NCBI GenBank assembly: GCA_022651385.1 | Contig: JALCQR010000002.1 | Location: 124,001 to 188,000 of the forward strand | DNA: 64,000 nucleotides | Reading direction: 5' to 3' | From: Clostridia bacterium | GTDB lineage: Bacteria; Bacillota; Clostridia; Lachnospirales; Anaerotignaceae | The notes under the pieces: generated by a model | Databases searched by the model: none | The model's input: only the letters and a program-made list of their open reading frames with translations | Told to the model about the DNA's origin: nothing | Part shown: piece after piece, positions 52,218 to 60,870 of the stretch | Numbering within the stretch: position 1 is the stretch's first letter | Layout of the letters: every line of letters begins with the position of its first letter | Made by a program: the position numbers and the translations under genes

Positions 52218-52886
52218 TTATTTTTTAAGTGATTTAAGTATAACCTGAGTTTGGTGTTCTATGTGTTCCGTCATTATCCTTACTCCAGCTTCAGCATCTT
52301 TGTTTTCTATTGCTGCAACAATGCCCCTGTGATGATTTATAATAGCGGTTTTTGTTTCATATACCTTAAGGTATGCCATTCTGTACCTGTATACTTGAGC
52401 ACGCATATTACTTATTATTGCTGTAAGTTTGGCGTTTCCGGCAGAATAAAAAATAACGTCATGGAATTTTTCGTCCATGGTAGCTACTCTTTCATAGTCT
52501 TTATCCTCAAACGCACGTTCAAATTCCGCATTACATCTTTTAAGCTCTTTTAGACTCTCTTCCGACATTGCTTTGCATGCGTGACGTACCCCCACACATT
52601 CGAGAGCACATCTTATCTCCAATACATTTTTAATGTCTTCGGCACTTATATCAAGCACCTGTGCTCCTCTTCTCGGTATAAGCTCCACAAGATTTTCCTG
52701 TTCAAGCATTCTAAGAGCTTCTCTTACAGGAGTACGGCTTACTCCAAGCTTGTCCGCAAGGTGATTTTCAAGAAGTCTTTCACCGGGCTTAAGCTGGCCT
52801 TTTAATATAGCATCTCTCAAATTATTAAAAACAACTTCTCTTAAAGGAAGGTATTCGTTTGAGCTCACATCAAATTTATATTCCAT
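52218..52886 (-). CDS. GntR family transcriptional regulator with FCD domain
   Basis: A 222-residue regulator. The winged helix (about 12-78) reads VVFNNLRDAILKGQLKPGERL and DKLGVSRTPVREALRMLEQE, a typical GntR signature. The FCD ligand-binding domain follows, with metal-type residues in EKFHDVIFYSAGN and a late His in IINHHRGIVAAI. FCD domains usually bind small organic acids. The target is unknown; ispE directly upstream and the LysM gene downstream are candidates. ATG at 52886 has AGGAGG. Confidence 0.92.
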   Translation of the reverse strand: MEYKFDVSSNEYLPLREVVFNNLRDAILKGQLKPGERLLENHLADKLGVSRTPVREALRMLEQENLVELIPRRGAQVLDISAEDIKNVLEIRCALECVGVRHACKAMSEESLKELKRCNAEFERAFEDKDYERVATMDEKFHDVIFYSAGNAKLTAIISNMRAQVYRYRMAYLKVYETKTAIINHHRGIVAAIENKDAEAGVRIMTEHIEHQTQVILKSLKK

Positions 52887-52911
52887 AAAAAAATCCTCCT
52901 AAAAATATTGT

Positions 52912-53775
52912 TTATAATGTAATAATAGAAAATACTTCTTTTACACCAAAATTTTTTTTGAGTTTCTCAGCGGCCATGTCAGCATTGCTTTTATTAATAA
53001 ACATGCCAAACACCGAAGGTCCGCTTCCACTCATTGCTGCAGCTCTGGCTCCGTTTTCAATAAGAAAATCTTCATATTCTTTTATTATAGGATATTTTTT
53101 TGCTGTAACATACTCAAGAACATTTAAAATTCTGCTTTCTATTCCCAATCTATTTTTAATTTTAATGGCATCTATAATGCCCCTTGTATCAGGATGTACT
53201 TTTGTTTCGGAGACATCAAACATTTTATATGCCCATGCTGTTGAAACATTTATATTGGGTTTTGCCAAAACTATATTGTACTGCGGAAGAGAATTTATAA
53301 CACTAAGTTCATCGCCAAGGCCATACGAAAACATAGTAGCATTTTCAAAAATACAAAACGGTACATCTTTACCTAAATCGGCACCGACTTTTATAAGTTC
53401 ATCATCGTTTATAAAAATTCCAAAAAGTTTTTTTAAACCTTTTAGCACAGCCGCACAGTCGGAACTGCCTCCTGCAAGTCCGGCCGCTACAGGAATCCTT
53501 TTTATTATATTTATATGTATTCCATCTTTTATATTAAATTTTCGCAAAAGTACTTCAGCCGCTTTAAAAGCGATATTATTTTCATCATTAGGAAGATCAT
53601 CACGGCCCGATGAGAGAGTTATTTTGCCGCTGTTATTTTTTTCGATAAATATATCATCATACAGATTTATTTTCTGCATTACCATTTTCACATCATGGTA
53701 ACCGTTTTCACGTCTGCCTGTTATGTCTAAAGTTAGATTTATCTTGGCATATGCCTTTATATGAATGTTATTCAT
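52912..53775 (-). CDS. ispE: 4-diphosphocytidyl-2-C-methyl-D-erythritol kinase
   Basis: A 287-residue GHMP kinase of the MEP isoprenoid pathway. The N-terminus AYAKINLTLDITGRRENGYHDV carries the substrate Lys; the ATP loop is IPVAAGLAGGSSDCAAVLKG; and the C-terminal GHMP motif is AAAMSGSGPSVFGMF. ATG at 53775 has AGAGG. It is the promoter-proximal gene of the run ispE-gntR-LysM-walR-walK, whose gaps are all below 30 bases, so isoprenoid supply for undecaprenol is transcriptionally tied to wall sensing. Confidence 0.95.
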   Translation of the reverse strand: MNNIHIKAYAKINLTLDITGRRENGYHDVKMVMQKINLYDDIFIEKNNSGKITLSSGRDDLPNDENNIAFKAAEVLLRKFNIKDGIHINIIKRIPVAAGLAGGSSDCAAVLKGLKKLFGIFINDDELIKVGADLGKDVPFCIFENATMFSYGLGDELSVINSLPQYNIVLAKPNINVSTAWAYKMFDVSETKVHPDTRGIIDAIKIKNRLGIESRILNVLEYVTAKKYPIIKEYEDFLIENGARAAAMSGSGPSVFGMFINKSNADMAAEKLKKNFGVKEVFSIITL

Positions 53776-53820
53776 TTAGTACCTCTTGTTCTTAAAAAAG
53801 TGCTATATACTGTATACACT

Positions 53821-53849
53821 ATTATACATATTTCGCGTCAATAAAGCAA
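53821..53849 (-). promoter_or_regulatory. promoter of the ispE-walRK operon
   Basis: Minus strand TTGCTT (53849-53844), 17 bases, TATAAT (53826-53821), 45 bases before ispE. Confidence 0.6.
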
Positions 53850-53942
53850 CAACAAAGTACTAAAATAAATACAATATTTCAAAACAGAAAAAAACTTATC
53901 AAAATTATAAATTTTCTTGATGTTTAAAAAATAATAAAAAAA

Positions 53943-54025
53943 GAAAAGCCTATTGAGGGTAAGCAACAGGCTTTTCAGGAAGTTTTTGATGGGCGTTTAA
54001 AACGCATCATCTGAAAAAGAGAGTT
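53943..54025 (-). ncRNA. structured 3' RNA element of dctP copy 1 (two hairpins, second a terminator)
   Basis: Transcribed on the minus strand after dctP: AACTCTCTTTTTC, hairpin A (54011-53988), CTTCCT, then hairpin B (53976-53943) with arms GAAAAGCCTGTTG and CAATAGGCTTTTC and the C-rich loop CTTACCCT. The same arrangement occurs at 55844-55916, with different stem sequences that still pair. Confidence 0.55.
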
Positions 54026-54117
54026 CACTTTAAAATTTAAAAGTGAAATATTAAATTATACATACCCGTTCTTGCTGCCAGACAAAAACGGGATATGCTA
54101 ATTTTAGAAATTAAAAT

Positions 54118-55275
54118 TTATTTTGCGCTGCTTGTAGCTGCACCTGCTGAAGATGTATCAGCTGAAGATGAACTACTTGTAACTGGATGAGCTTTTACAA
54201 TTTCTTCTACCTTATTATAGATGTCAGGAGATACCATTCCTGAACCATCTTTTACATATTCATCATAGATAGATGCTGTAGCTTTCTTAAATGGAGCTTT
54301 TTCAGGCTCATTTGCCTGCATACCGTCTGATTTAAGATCTTCAAGACCTGATACGTTCTGTTCATCTATCTGCTGTCTCTCATAAGGAGCTGCTTCTGTT
54401 GCTGCTTCCTGAACTGCTTTCTGGTAATCTTCAGGCATTGAATCATAGTAATCTTTTGCAATAAATACTGGAGCCGGGCTGAAGAGATGTCCTGTTAAAG
54501 AAATATATTTCTGAACTTCTGCAAACTTGTTTGTATTTACAATAGGAATAGGATTTTCCTCACCGTCTATTGTACCCTGCTGTAAAGCTGTGAAAACATC
54601 GCCCATTGCCATAGGTGTAGGATCAGCGCCCATTGCCTGGAATGCAGCCATGTGCATCTGGTTTTCCATTGTTCTTATCTTCATGCCTTTAAGGTCATCC
54701 GGTGTATTAATAGGTTGTTTATTGTTTGTTACGTTTCTGAATCCGTTTTCAAACCATGCAAGGCCAACCATGCCCTGGTCATCAACTGAGTGAAGTATCT
54801 CACTACCTACATCACTGTCCATTACAGCTCTTGCCTGTTCCGTTGTTTCAAATATGAACGGAAGGTCAAATACGAGGAAAGAATCTGTAAATCCTGCAAG
54901 TGGAGCAGTTGAAACACATGTTACCTGAACTGATCCAAGCTGAAGACCTTCAAGAAGGTCACGTTCACTTCCGAGCTGTGAGTTTCCGAATACGTCAAGA
55001 GTTACAGCTCCGTTTGTTTTTTGCTTAACAAGTTCACCCATTTTCTTAAGACCTAAGTTATATGGATGAGCATCTGGTGTTGTTGTTCCTGAAATCATAG
55101 CAAATTCTGCTTTGCCTGAAGCGGCTGTTGAACCTGCTGCTGAACCTGAGGCTGCTGTTGAGCCTGCTGCAGAACCTGGTGTTTTTGATTGTGTTGATGA
55201 TGTGCTGCCGCAGCCTGTAAGTGATAATGCTAATACAGTTGCTGCCATAACTGCTGCTAAAACTTTCTTTTTCAT
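54118..55275 (-). CDS. TRAP transporter solute-binding lipoprotein (DctP family), copy 1
   Basis: A 385-residue lipoprotein: signal peptide with lipobox LTGC, a Gly/Ser/Ala linker containing two exact copies of SAAGSTAASG, and a DctP domain (about 55-355; KMGELVKQKTNGAVTLDVFG, LLEGLQLGSVQV, the ligand-binding Arg in DLKGMKIRTMEN, FSPAPVFIAKDYYDSM). DctP proteins bind carboxylates and hand them to a DctQ/DctM permease, but no dctQ or dctM is in this window. The start is the ATG at 55275 after GGGAGG. The mature domain differs from copy 2 only at scattered positions, so this is a recent tandem duplication. Confidence 0.93.
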   Translation of the reverse strand: MKKKVLAAVMAATVLALSLTGCGSTSSTQSKTPGSAAGSTAASGSAAGSTAASGKAEFAMISGTTTPDAHPYNLGLKKMGELVKQKTNGAVTLDVFGNSQLGSERDLLEGLQLGSVQVTCVSTAPLAGFTDSFLVFDLPFIFETTEQARAVMDSDVGSEILHSVDDQGMVGLAWFENGFRNVTNNKQPINTPDDLKGMKIRTMENQMHMAAFQAMGADPTPMAMGDVFTALQQGTIDGEENPIPIVNTNKFAEVQKYISLTGHLFSPAPVFIAKDYYDSMPEDYQKAVQEAATEAAPYERQQIDEQNVSGLEDLKSDGMQANEPEKAPFKKATASIYDEYVKDGSGMVSPDIYNKVEEIVKAHPVTSSSSSADTSSAGAATSSAK

Positions 55276-55843
55276 TTTAATCCTCCCTTGGACAACTTTT
55301 ATTGTTTTAAAAATGTTATTAATTAACATTTATTAACAAAGTTAAAAAAACTATCCATTTTTAATATAGTATAGAGTACGTCAAAATAAAATATACAAAA
55401 ATTGGCGTGGCCACCATACCATTCTGCCCTAAAAAAACATTTGAAAAATATTATTTAAATCTTTCAAACATTTAAAGATATTAAAAATCATTTATTATTT
55501 TACCAAAAAAACATACAATTATGCTTTTAATTTTACAAAATACTATTAATTTCAAACAAGGGTAATATTATCATTTATGTTTTGAATTGTCAATATTTTA
55601 GCAAACATGAAAAAAAATCCGATATTTTGTATAAAGCATCCAATTGATTTTAGTAATATGTAATATATTTATAAATTATTTACATTACTTTTTCATTTAT
55701 TCGGCTTTATCGAATTAAATAACACAATAATTAAGAATTAAAATAAAAAAAAGTGAATAAAAGTCTTGAATTTTAGTAAGAATCACAAATTTGGTATAAT
55801 CATCATATGATTAAACATCACATGATTCGTTTTATCTTTAGTA
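55276..55843. other. 568-bp AT-rich region upstream of dctP copy 1
   Basis: No gene. It contains the dctP leader with a perfect inverted repeat AAATGTTA/TAACATTT (55311-55331), a possible operator. Around 55795-55830 lie AATCATCATATGATT-like dyads. No strong sigma-A promoter was found; TATACT near 55370 is a possible -10 on the minus strand. Confidence 0.4.
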
Positions 55844-55916
55844 AAAACCCGCTGAGGGTAGGCAGCGGGTTTTAGGAAGGCTTTTATGACATTAGTCATA
55901 AAAGAAAAAGAGAGTT
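55844..55916 (-). ncRNA. structured 3' RNA element of dctP copy 2 (two hairpins, second a terminator)
   Basis: Minus strand: AACTCTCTTTTTC, hairpin A with perfect ten-base arms CTTTTATGAC/GTCATAAAAG (55904-55881), CTTCCT, then hairpin B (55873-55844) with arms AAAACCCGCTG/CAGCGGGTTTT and loop CCTACCCT, followed by TTTTTA. Loop and linkers match copy 1, stems do not. Confidence 0.55.
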
Positions 55917-56004
55917 ACTAAATAATAAATTTATTGAACAACAAACGTGATATTAAAAAATACCGCGAATGATTATTCCTAATTAGGTTGTCTTAATAAT
56001 ACAA

Positions 56005-57132
56005 TTATTCTGCAGTTGAACTGCTTGCGCTTGATGAGCTGCCTGTGCTTGATGAACTGTCTGTAGCAGGATGTGCTTTTACAATTTCTTCTACCTTATT
56101 ATAGATGTCAGGAGATACCATTCCCGAACCATCTTTTACATATTCATCATAGATAGACGCTGTAGCTTTCTTAAACGGAGCTTTTTCAGGCTCATTTACC
56201 TGCATGCCGGCTGCTTTAAGATCATCAAGACCGGTTGCATTTTGCTTATCTATCTGGTCTCTTTCGTAAGGGGCAGCCTCTGTTGCTGCTTCCTGAACTG
56301 CTTTCTGATAATCTTCAGACATTGAATCATAGTAATCTTTTGCCATAAATACTGGAGCCGGGCTGAAGAGATGTCCTGTTAAAGAAATATATTTCTGAAC
56401 TTCTGAAAATTTATTTGTGTCAACAATAGGTACAGGATTTTCCTCGCCGTCTATTGTGCCCTGCTGTAAAGCTGTGAAAACATCGCCCATTGCCATAGGT
56501 GTAGGATCAGCGCCCATTGCCTGGAATGCAGCCATGTGCATCTGGTTTTCCATTGTTCTTATCTTCATGCCTTTAAGGTCATCCGGCGTATTAATAGGTT
56601 TCTTATTGTTTGTTACGTTTCTGAATCCGTTTTCAAACCATGCAAGACCGACAATTCCTTGATCATCAACCGAGTGAAGTATCTCGTTTCCAACATCGCT
56701 GTCCATTACAGCCCTTGCCTGTTCTGTTGTTTCGAATATGAACGGAAGGTCAAATACAAGGAAAGAATCCGTAAATCCTGCAAGTGGAGCAGTTGAAACG
56801 CATGTTACCTGAACTGATCCAAGCTGAAGACCCTCAATAAGGTCACGTTCACTGCCGAGCTGCGAGTTTCCAAATACATCAAGAGTTACAGCTCCGTTTG
56901 TTTTTTGGTCTACAAGTTCACCCATCTTTTTAAGTCCTAAGTTATATGGATGAGCATCCGGAAGTGTTGTACCTGCAATCATTGCAAATTCAGCCTTTCC
57001 CGATGCCTGCGATGATGCGCCTGACTTAGCAGCTGCCGCATTTGATGATGCTGCTGATGAACTTCCGCATCCTGCAAGTGATGCTGCTAATAAAGCCGAC
57101 GCTATAATTACTCCTAAAACTTTCTTCTTCAT
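56005..57132 (-). CDS. TRAP transporter solute-binding lipoprotein (DctP family), copy 2
   Basis: A 375-residue lipoprotein with lipobox LAGC, a shorter Ala/Ser linker (without the repeated decapeptide of copy 1) and a DctP domain almost identical to copy 1, including the Arg in DLKGMKIRTMEN. Differences cluster in the signal peptide, linker and C-terminal Ser tail, with conservative changes elsewhere (VDQK for VKQK, DTNKF for NTNKF). The ATG at 57132 has GGGGGA. It has its own leader and terminator. Which carboxylate is bound is not evident, and the permease genes are not here. Confidence 0.93.
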   Translation of the reverse strand: MKKKVLGVIIASALLAASLAGCGSSSAASSNAAAAKSGASSQASGKAEFAMIAGTTLPDAHPYNLGLKKMGELVDQKTNGAVTLDVFGNSQLGSERDLIEGLQLGSVQVTCVSTAPLAGFTDSFLVFDLPFIFETTEQARAVMDSDVGNEILHSVDDQGIVGLAWFENGFRNVTNNKKPINTPDDLKGMKIRTMENQMHMAAFQAMGADPTPMAMGDVFTALQQGTIDGEENPVPIVDTNKFSEVQKYISLTGHLFSPAPVFMAKDYYDSMSEDYQKAVQEAATEAAPYERDQIDKQNATGLDDLKAAGMQVNEPEKAPFKKATASIYDEYVKDGSGMVSPDIYNKVEEIVKAHPATDSSSSTGSSSSASSSTAE

Positions 57133-57835
57133 TGTAAATCCCCCATTGCATGCATAGAAATCATAATATATGATATTTATTTAACATTGTTTTGTATAAA
57201 AACATTGTAATGTTTAATAATTTTATTTTTTGTATAACCTTAATACCAGAAATATAAATAGGCAATTATTAAATTTGCAATATTATGTTAAGTTTAATAT
57301 CAAATATCACATTTACTATTTAGTTATCTAACATTTAAGTTATCGTATGTTAGATTTTTCAACATTTTGTGTTATTTTGTTTAAACAAGTGCCATGTTAG
57401 CATCATCAGCAGCATTTGTCAATGTTTTGGCAATTTTAAAAATAGTCATGAAAAATGGCAGAATATTATGAAAAATATATAATTGATTGAATTTAACTTA
57501 ATATTATTTATTAAAAATCAACACACCAAAAGCATTTACATATAAAAATACTGTATTATGAATTTTTGTATTAAGTATACAATTAATGCTATATATGGGT
57601 TTAAAATAACGTATTTCCAGCAACATCTCTGTACTTTCGCGTTCAAAATGGTAGCACCAACATTTATATGATTAAAATTCAAATTCGTTAAATTTTACAA
57701 TATCAGCGAACATACCTTAAAGGTCGGACATCTCTAATAAATTATTATGAACATTAAATTAATAGTCGCCAAAATATGTAAAGTGTGTTAGAATAAATTT
57801 GTATCTTTATAAAATAAAATTTTGGAGGCGTTTTT
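57133..57835. other. 703-bp AT-rich region between dctP copy 2 and the surface stalk gene
   Basis: No gene is supported. It holds the divergent promoters of both neighbours. Visible structures are AACATT-GT-AATGTT (57201-57214) in the dctP leader and a perfect inverted repeat with nine-base arms ATCTAACAT/ATGTTAGAT (57326-57355). I could not assign convincing -35/-10 pairs. Confidence 0.45.
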
Positions 57836-59323
57836 ATGAAATTCAAGAAAATGGCTGCAGCACTTTTAGTAGCATCAAGTCTTGCATTCCCGTGTATGTC
57901 TTATGCTCAAAGTGGTGCACAAGTTCAGCCGACTGCTAAAAATGACACAACCACAGTTATTCTTAACGGTCCAAATGTTACCGCACCAAATGCTACCGCT
58001 GTACAGTCAAACACTACAAGCGATACCATTCAAATTCAGCTAAACGGCAAAAACATTACTTTTACGGACGCACAGCCTGTTATTGAGGCCGGTCATGTGT
58101 ATGTTCCTTTCAGAACAGTGTTTGAGGCATTAAATTCTCAGGTTGATTATGATGAACCAACAGGAGCAATCACCGCTAAAAGAGGTGATAAAACAATATC
58201 ATTAAAATCCGGAAGCAGCGAAATATCCGTTGATGATAATGGTAAGGGAAGCAAATTTAAAGTTGGTAATCCTGTTTTCGTAAAATCGGGACGTACATAT
58301 GTGCCGGTAAGAACAATAGCTGAAGCTTTCGGATGCCGTGTAGGCTGGGACAGCAATAACAAAACGGCAATAGTAGTAGACAAAGACCTTTTCAGCAACG
58401 GTCTTTCAGGCAGTTATACTTATGCCGACAAGCTTTTCTCATTCCTTTCCGATGTAAATGCAAAGGATAAGGCAATCGACTGCAAGCTCAATTTACTTAC
58501 AGGTTTTAAAAATGAAGACGGCACAGACGCATCTGTTTCCATTAATATGAAAATAACAGGAAGCCAGACAAAAGACGCAACACAGATTGACATTGCAATT
58601 TCATCAACAGGCAACAATATAGATAAGCTTATGGATGACATTGGAGAAGAAAATCAAGATATTGTAAATGCTCTTAAAAGCTCAAATATTACTTTAGTGC
58701 TTGATTCTAAAAACAGTGTATTTTATGCAAAAGGCGAACTTATTTCAGCTCTTTTGAAAGTACCTGACGATACTTGGGTTACACTTAGCAAAGATGATTT
58801 AGAGTCTCTTGGATTTATGGGAGGCGAAGGACTTTCATATCTGTTCTCACCTGTAAGCCAAACAAGCTTTAAAAACACAATAGACACTACTCTTGATATA
58901 GTACCTATAAATGATGTTGTAACTTCAAAGGCTATATTTGATGCTCTTGATTCAGAGCTTACTCTTTATAAAGACTCATCATTCAAAAAGACAGCTAACG
59001 GATATACTTCAACAAGCAAATCTAATATTGCTGAGGGCTCAACAACGACAAATACTTTGAACATAAACACAGATAACAAAGATAGTGTTACAGGATATAG
59101 CATTAATTCTGATACAGACCTTTCAGGAATATCAACTGTCAACGCAAATATAACATGTACAGCGGATTCAGCAACTGCAACAATGACAATGGACGTTCCT
59201 AATACAATCAATTTAAAACTTGACCTCACTGCTAACTATACTTACGGCGAACAGCCTGCTGTTACAATTCCAAGCGGAAACACAGTTTCTCTTAAAGATA
59301 AATTAAGCAACCTTTTTAATTAA
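57836..59323 (+). CDS. exported protein with copper-amine-oxidase-N-like stalk domain
   Basis: A 495-residue secreted protein. A signal peptide (about 1-25, cleaved near SYA), a Thr/Asn-rich linker, a stalk domain (about 62-185; GHVYVPFRTVFEALNSQVDYD and GRTYVPVRTIAEAFGCRVGWD) and a long C-terminal beta-rich domain without catalytic motifs, rich in Ser, Thr and Asp, of the DUF6612-like lipoprotein type (tentative). It is likely a wall-associated surface protein related in architecture to those at 10146 and 16176. The ATG at 57836 has GGAGG. It is monocistronic. Confidence 0.75.
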   Translation: MKFKKMAAALLVASSLAFPCMSYAQSGAQVQPTAKNDTTTVILNGPNVTAPNATAVQSNTTSDTIQIQLNGKNITFTDAQPVIEAGHVYVPFRTVFEALNSQVDYDEPTGAITAKRGDKTISLKSGSSEISVDDNGKGSKFKVGNPVFVKSGRTYVPVRTIAEAFGCRVGWDSNNKTAIVVDKDLFSNGLSGSYTYADKLFSFLSDVNAKDKAIDCKLNLLTGFKNEDGTDASVSINMKITGSQTKDATQIDIAISSTGNNIDKLMDDIGEENQDIVNALKSSNITLVLDSKNSVFYAKGELISALLKVPDDTWVTLSKDDLESLGFMGGEGLSYLFSPVSQTSFKNTIDTTLDIVPINDVVTSKAIFDALDSELTLYKDSSFKKTANGYTSTSKSNIAEGSTTTNTLNINTDNKDSVTGYSINSDTDLSGISTVNANITCTADSATATMTMDVPNTINLKLDLTANYTYGEQPAVTIPSGNTVSLKDKLSNLFN

Positions 59324-59331
59324 TAAAAATA

Positions 59332-59360
59332 AGCGGACAGCAATTGCATTGCTGTCCGCT
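59332..59360. terminator. bidirectional terminator after the stalk protein and M18 peptidase
   Basis: AGCGGACAGCAAT and ATTGCTGTCCGCT are perfect 13-base arms around TGC, followed by ATTTTTTT on the plus strand and TTATTTTTA on the other. Confidence 0.9.
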
Positions 59361-59371
59361 ATTTTTTTAAT

Positions 59372-60754
59372 TTAATTTTTACCGGCGTTTTTTATAAATG
59401 CTTCGTATCCTCTTTCGGTCTCGTATAAATCCGCCTTGCTTGTTACCTCCCAAGGAGCATGCATGTTCAGTACAGCTATGCCGCTGTCTATTACTTCCAT
59501 GCCGTAAAGAGCCAATATGTAAGCTATTGTGCCTCCCCCTCCAAGGTCTACTCTGCCAAGCTCAGCCGTCTGAAATTTTACGTTTTCATCATCCATTATC
59601 TTTCTCAGCTCAGCTATATACTCGGCATTGGCATCGTTTGAGCCGCTCTTTCCTCTTGCGCCTGTAAACTTGTTAAACACCATGCCATGGGAAATATAGG
59701 CTACGTTGTTTTTCTCAAATGCAGCTGCATATATAGGGTCAAATGCGGAGCTAACATCGGAAGAAAGCATTTTTGATTTCTGCAAAGCCATTCTTAAATC
59801 AAATTCACTGTATTTTCTGCACATGTTCATTATTCTCGCTACTGCATTTTCAAAAAACCTGCTCTGCATACCTGTTGCGCCTACAGAACCTATTTCCTCT
59901 TTGTCAACGAGTATACATGCGGATGTCCTTTCTGTTTTCTCAACATTAAGCATTGCCTCAAGAGATGTGTATGCACATACTCTGTCATCCTGTCCGTAAG
60001 ACATTATCATGCTTCTGTCAAGGCCGCAGTCTCTTGCTTTTCCGGCTGGAACAATTTCAAGTTCAGCCGATATAAAATCTTGCTCACTTATTCCGTAGCG
60101 TTCTTTAAGCAGTTTAAGTATATTTGCTTTTACGGCGTCTTTTTCATCTCCTTTAAGGGGAATGTTTCCTATGGTTACATTTAAGTCCTCACCCTCAATA
60201 ACAGTTGCGGCTTTCTTCTCAAGCTGTTTTTGCGAAAGATGTATAAGCAGGTCCGACACAAACAGAACCGGTTCATCATCCTTTTCACCGATTGAAATTT
60301 CGCATATGCCGTCTTTTTTAGCTACAACTCCATGTATAGCAAGAGGCAAAGCCACCCACTGATATTTTTTTATTCCGCCATAGTAATGAGTATCAAAATA
60401 TGCTATTTCACTGTCTTCATAAAGAGGGTTTTGCTTTACGTCAAGGCGCGGTGAATCTATATGTGCTCCTAAGATGTTCATTCCTTCTTTCAGCGGCCTG
60501 CTGCCTATGTTAAAAAGAGCAACAGCCTTTTTCATCATAACAGAATAAACCTTGTCTCCTGGTTTAAGCACATTATTTTTTTCAACATCGTCAATGTTCT
60601 TGTAGCCTCTTTTTTCAGCCAGCTTAATTATTTCCTTTACACATTCCCTTTCTGTTTTGCCATTATTTAAAAATTTTTTATATCTTTGGCTTAAAGCCTC
60701 TATATCATTTTTTTGTGTATCAGAATATGTATTCCACGAATTTTCCGTTTTCAA
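59372..60754 (-). CDS. M18 family aminopeptidase (aminopeptidase I zinc metalloprotease)
   Basis: A 460-residue cytoplasmic metallo-aminopeptidase. Motifs include ILGAHIDSPRLDVK (first zinc ligands), YYGGIKKYQWVALPLAIHG, LVDKEEIGSVGATGMQSRF (catalytic Glu pair) and VAYISHGMVFNKFTGARGKSGSND. The C-terminal LNMHAPWEVTSKADLYETERGYEAF is family-typical. M18 enzymes remove N-terminal acidic or hydrophobic residues from peptides. The start is a TTG at 60754, eight bases after GGAGG. Promoter at 60786-60814. Confidence 0.95.
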   Translation of the reverse strand: MKTENSWNTYSDTQKNDIEALSQRYKKFLNNGKTERECVKEIIKLAEKRGYKNIDDVEKNNVLKPGDKVYSVMMKKAVALFNIGSRPLKEGMNILGAHIDSPRLDVKQNPLYEDSEIAYFDTHYYGGIKKYQWVALPLAIHGVVAKKDGICEISIGEKDDEPVLFVSDLLIHLSQKQLEKKAATVIEGEDLNVTIGNIPLKGDEKDAVKANILKLLKERYGISEQDFISAELEIVPAGKARDCGLDRSMIMSYGQDDRVCAYTSLEAMLNVEKTERTSACILVDKEEIGSVGATGMQSRFFENAVARIMNMCRKYSEFDLRMALQKSKMLSSDVSSAFDPIYAAAFEKNNVAYISHGMVFNKFTGARGKSGSNDANAEYIAELRKIMDDENVKFQTAELGRVDLGGGGTIAYILALYGMEVIDSGIAVLNMHAPWEVTSKADLYETERGYEAFIKNAGKN

Positions 60755-60785
60755 ATTGTATTCCTCCTTTTTTAATTACGTAAAC

Positions 60786-60814
60786 ATTATAATGCAGAAC
60801 ATTATAAAAAGCAA
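60786..60814 (-). promoter_or_regulatory. promoter of the M18 aminopeptidase gene
   Basis: Minus strand TTGCTT (60814-60809), 17 bases, TATAAT (60791-60786). Confidence 0.65.
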
Positions 60815-60821
60815 AAAATGA

Positions 60822-60870
60822 GCTCTGATATATTTATCAGAGCCAGAGGCTGTCGATAAAATCGACAGCC
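60822..60870 (-). terminator. two tandem hairpins after lrgB
   Basis: GGCTGTCGAT/ATCGACAGCC with a three-base loop (60848-60870) and GCTCTGATA/TATCAGAGC (60822-60843). The second is followed on the minus strand by TCATTTTTT, so it should be the functional terminator. The first overlaps the dispersed repeat copy 2. Confidence 0.75.

Noticed and set aside
52958-53701. 247-codon plus-strand frame opposite ispE
   Set aside because: Shadow of ispE; composition is the reverse image of the GHMP kinase codons.
57640-57660. TGGTAGCACC resembling a T-box core
   Set aside because: The surrounding stem, specifier loop and terminator of a T-box are missing and the downstream gene is a surface protein.
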